Of a stretch of 64,000 nt of DNA, positions 62,340 to 64,000 are shown piece after piece (position 1 is the first letter of the stretch; every line of letters begins with the position of its first letter). The DNA comes from Diphasiastrum complanatum (Eukaryota; Streptophyta; Lycopodiopsida; Lycopodiales; Lycopodiaceae), in assembly GCA_029204225.1 (NCBI GenBank), contig CM055097.1, forward strand, positions 25,947,039 through 26,011,038, written 5' to 3'. The position numbers and the translations under genes are program-made. Under the pieces are notes generated by a model that was given only the letters and a program-made list of their open reading frames with translations, made no database searches and was not told the DNA's origin.

Positions 62340-63559
62340 GGTGGCCAATACTTATGTAATTGGCTACCGTTGATGCGTGTGTCAAAAGGCGTCCCATCTA
62401 GCTTCTCCAAGTTCATGGCTCCATGATTAAGAATCTCTTTGATCCGATAAGGACCTTCGCTTGTGAAATTTAGTTTCCCTTTGATCGCCTTGGTCTTATA
62501 CATAAGGACTAGATCTCCGGATCAAAGATCTTTCTTTTGCAATCTGCGATCATGCCATGCTTTGCGTCATTCCTTTTCAGCTGCCAATGCATGTATAGCT
62601 AGTAAGCATGTTTCACAGAGCTTATGCAAAGCTTCGTGGCGTAATTGTAGAGATCTGGATTCATCAAGATGTTGCATTGCAGCAATTCTCAATGAAGGGA
62701 CCAAAAACTCTACTGACATTACAACATCCTGACCATAAACCAATTGAAATGGTGTTTGATTGGTGCTCCCCTTATATGCTGTCCTGAATGCCCACAGAGC
62801 AGCATGTAGCTTGTGTTTCCAATCTGATCTGCTAGCTTCAACTATTTTTTTGAGTACGCTACACAAGATCTTATTGGATGACTCTGCTTGCCCATTACCA
62901 CGAGGATAATAAGGTGTACTGGTTCTATGGAACACAAATAATTCCTCCAATAGGACCTTGATGGTCTCATTGATGAAATGACTCCCACGATCGTCGACTA
63001 TCTCCACCGGGCATCTAAAGCGCACAATGATATTTTCATAAAGAAACTTGGCAGTGGTCCTAGCATCAGCTACTCTTACTGCCTTGGCTTCGACCCACTT
63101 GGTGAGGTAGTCCATGGCCACGATTATATATCGGGCTTGGGTACTTCTTGCTGTAGGGTGAATTGGACCAATATAATCCAATCCCCACTTTTCAAATGGT
63201 GCTTGGGCTAAGACCGGGTGTAGAAGGTCATAATTTAATCTCGTTGGTCTCCTTGCCCTTTGGCACACATCGTCGCATTTCCTCAGGTATTCCTCCGTAT
63301 CCTTATGAATCGTTGGCCACCAGCATCCTAATTGTAGAATCTTGCGAACTGTAATGTCGGATGCAAAATGACCTCCACCCATGCCTTCATGTGAGAGCGA
63401 AATAATTCGGATGGCCTCATGAGGAAGAATACATCGCCGAAGGATCCCATCTGGTCCTCTTCGGTACAATTGGTCGACAATCAGCTGATAAGGTCTAGCT
63501 TTCAAGATCAACTTCCGCTGTTCCACCTTTGGTAGTGATTTGTTTGGTTGGCCCCACAT
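62340..63559 (-). pseudogene. Ty3/gypsy integrase (Tat/Athila-like)
   Basis: The HHCC finger is visible (HEGMGGGH, then C-D-D-V-C), followed by WGLDYIGPIHP, EIVDDRGSHFIN and YYPRGNGQAESSNK, giving the D, D, E triad. ALWAFRTAYKGSTNQTPFQL and VYGQDVVM follow. The open frame ends at 62567 but similarity continues, after a stop at about 62520, through DLVLMYKTKAIKGKLNF and INGSQLHKYW to about 62340. There is no chromodomain. It is largely intact over 330 codons. Confidence 0.92.
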
Positions 63560-64000
63560 TAGATATTCAACTACGTGAGCGGCCCATTCCGATACTGTGT
63601 CAACGTAACCTCATCATCAGGTTGGGTTGTAGTTTCCTTCCCCTTGATTTGTGACACATGATCTGCCATGTAGTATTGCTTTCCCTTGTGAACCACTATC
63701 CAAAAATCAAACTCCAACAACAAAAGTAACTATCGAGTAATTCTCCTTGTATTGCAAGTTTTGTTAACAAGATAGAGCAAGGGCTGATGGTCTATATAAG
63801 GCAAAGTGTGTGGCCATCAAATAGTAATGATTTTTTTTAACCGCATATATTATTGCCAGTGCTTCCCGCTCTGTGGTTGAATAATGCATTTCTGTATCAC
63901 TGAGCTGTCGGCTTGCAAATCGGATCGAAAAATCCTTTTTGTGTTCTCATGGCTGGGTTAAGACTGCTCCTATTGCATACTTTGATCGTCCATATGCACA
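63560..64000 (-). pseudogene. Ty3 RNase H, cut by the window edge
   Basis: SKYAIGAVLTQP, FASRQLSDTEMHYSTTEREA and LAIIYAVKKNHYYLM are RNase H motifs. After a frame break near 63790 come HQPLLYLVNKTCNTRRITR and FDFWIVVHKGKQYYMADHVS. The same element continues beyond 64000 into RT. Confidence 0.88.

Overview
This is a stretch of a large, retroelement-filled land-plant genome. The evidence is an intron-containing nuclear gene for a UBA5-type E1 enzyme, Ty3 elements primed by initiator tRNA-Met and by tRNA-Asp, several Ty1/copia families, L1-like LINEs and intron-containing hAT transposons. Introns of up to 22 kb suit a fern or gymnosperm; the sequence alone does not decide between them.

The only recognisable host gene is the UFM1-activating E1 homolog UBA5 on the minus strand. 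Its start codon is at 50276. Eight coding exons were found at 50276-50187, 43111-43049, 42960-42880, 42742-42629, 34083-33955, 27409-27341, 24401-24246 and 2119-2083. Reading phase is maintained across all visible junctions, and the gene continues off the left edge. The coding exons total about 0.74 kb spread over 48.2 kb. Introns 1, 4, 5, 6 and 7 are about 7.1, 8.5, 6.5, 2.9 and 22.1 kb. Introns 2 and 3 are only 88 and 137 nt. Almost everything else between 1 and 50186 is mobile-element debris inside these introns.

Region by region: 1-2082 is intron 8 with a 211-bp tandem duplication. Intron 7 (2120-24245) holds a Ty3 LTR end with a tRNA-Met primer site, a LINE ORF1, a copia element lacking its reverse transcriptase, an intron-containing hAT transposon (hAT-1) split by a head-to-tail chain of LINEs, a second hAT-like gene with AT-hooks (hAT-2), a block of palindromes, and a LINE tail almost touching the exon 7 splice donor. 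Intron 5 holds a decayed Ty3 element. Intron 4 holds a LINE tail, a second copia copy, a third hAT BED exon and two LINE fragments. Intron 1 holds a foldback element and a chromovirus pol. Upstream of UBA5 are a CT/GA-rich promoter, a nearly complete copia element (51390-55905), a Ty3 5' end fused to a copia reverse transcriptase (56922-59825), and the 3' half of a minus-strand Ty3 element with an extra ORF behind its integrase (60090-64000).

The most unusual signals are: (1) an 87-bp tRNA-derived SINE seen twice, each copy with 15-bp target duplications and the same 3' end; (2) a LINE group whose 3' ends carry a small hairpin and a (TC)n tail, arranged head to tail so that each element starts at the previous element's microsatellite; (3) palindrome-dense modules in which the repeated palindrome changes in a coordinated way (GGTACC to GGATCC); (4) repeated loss of the polymerase core from otherwise recognisable elements. 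No CRISPR array, rRNA gene or functional tRNA gene was seen.
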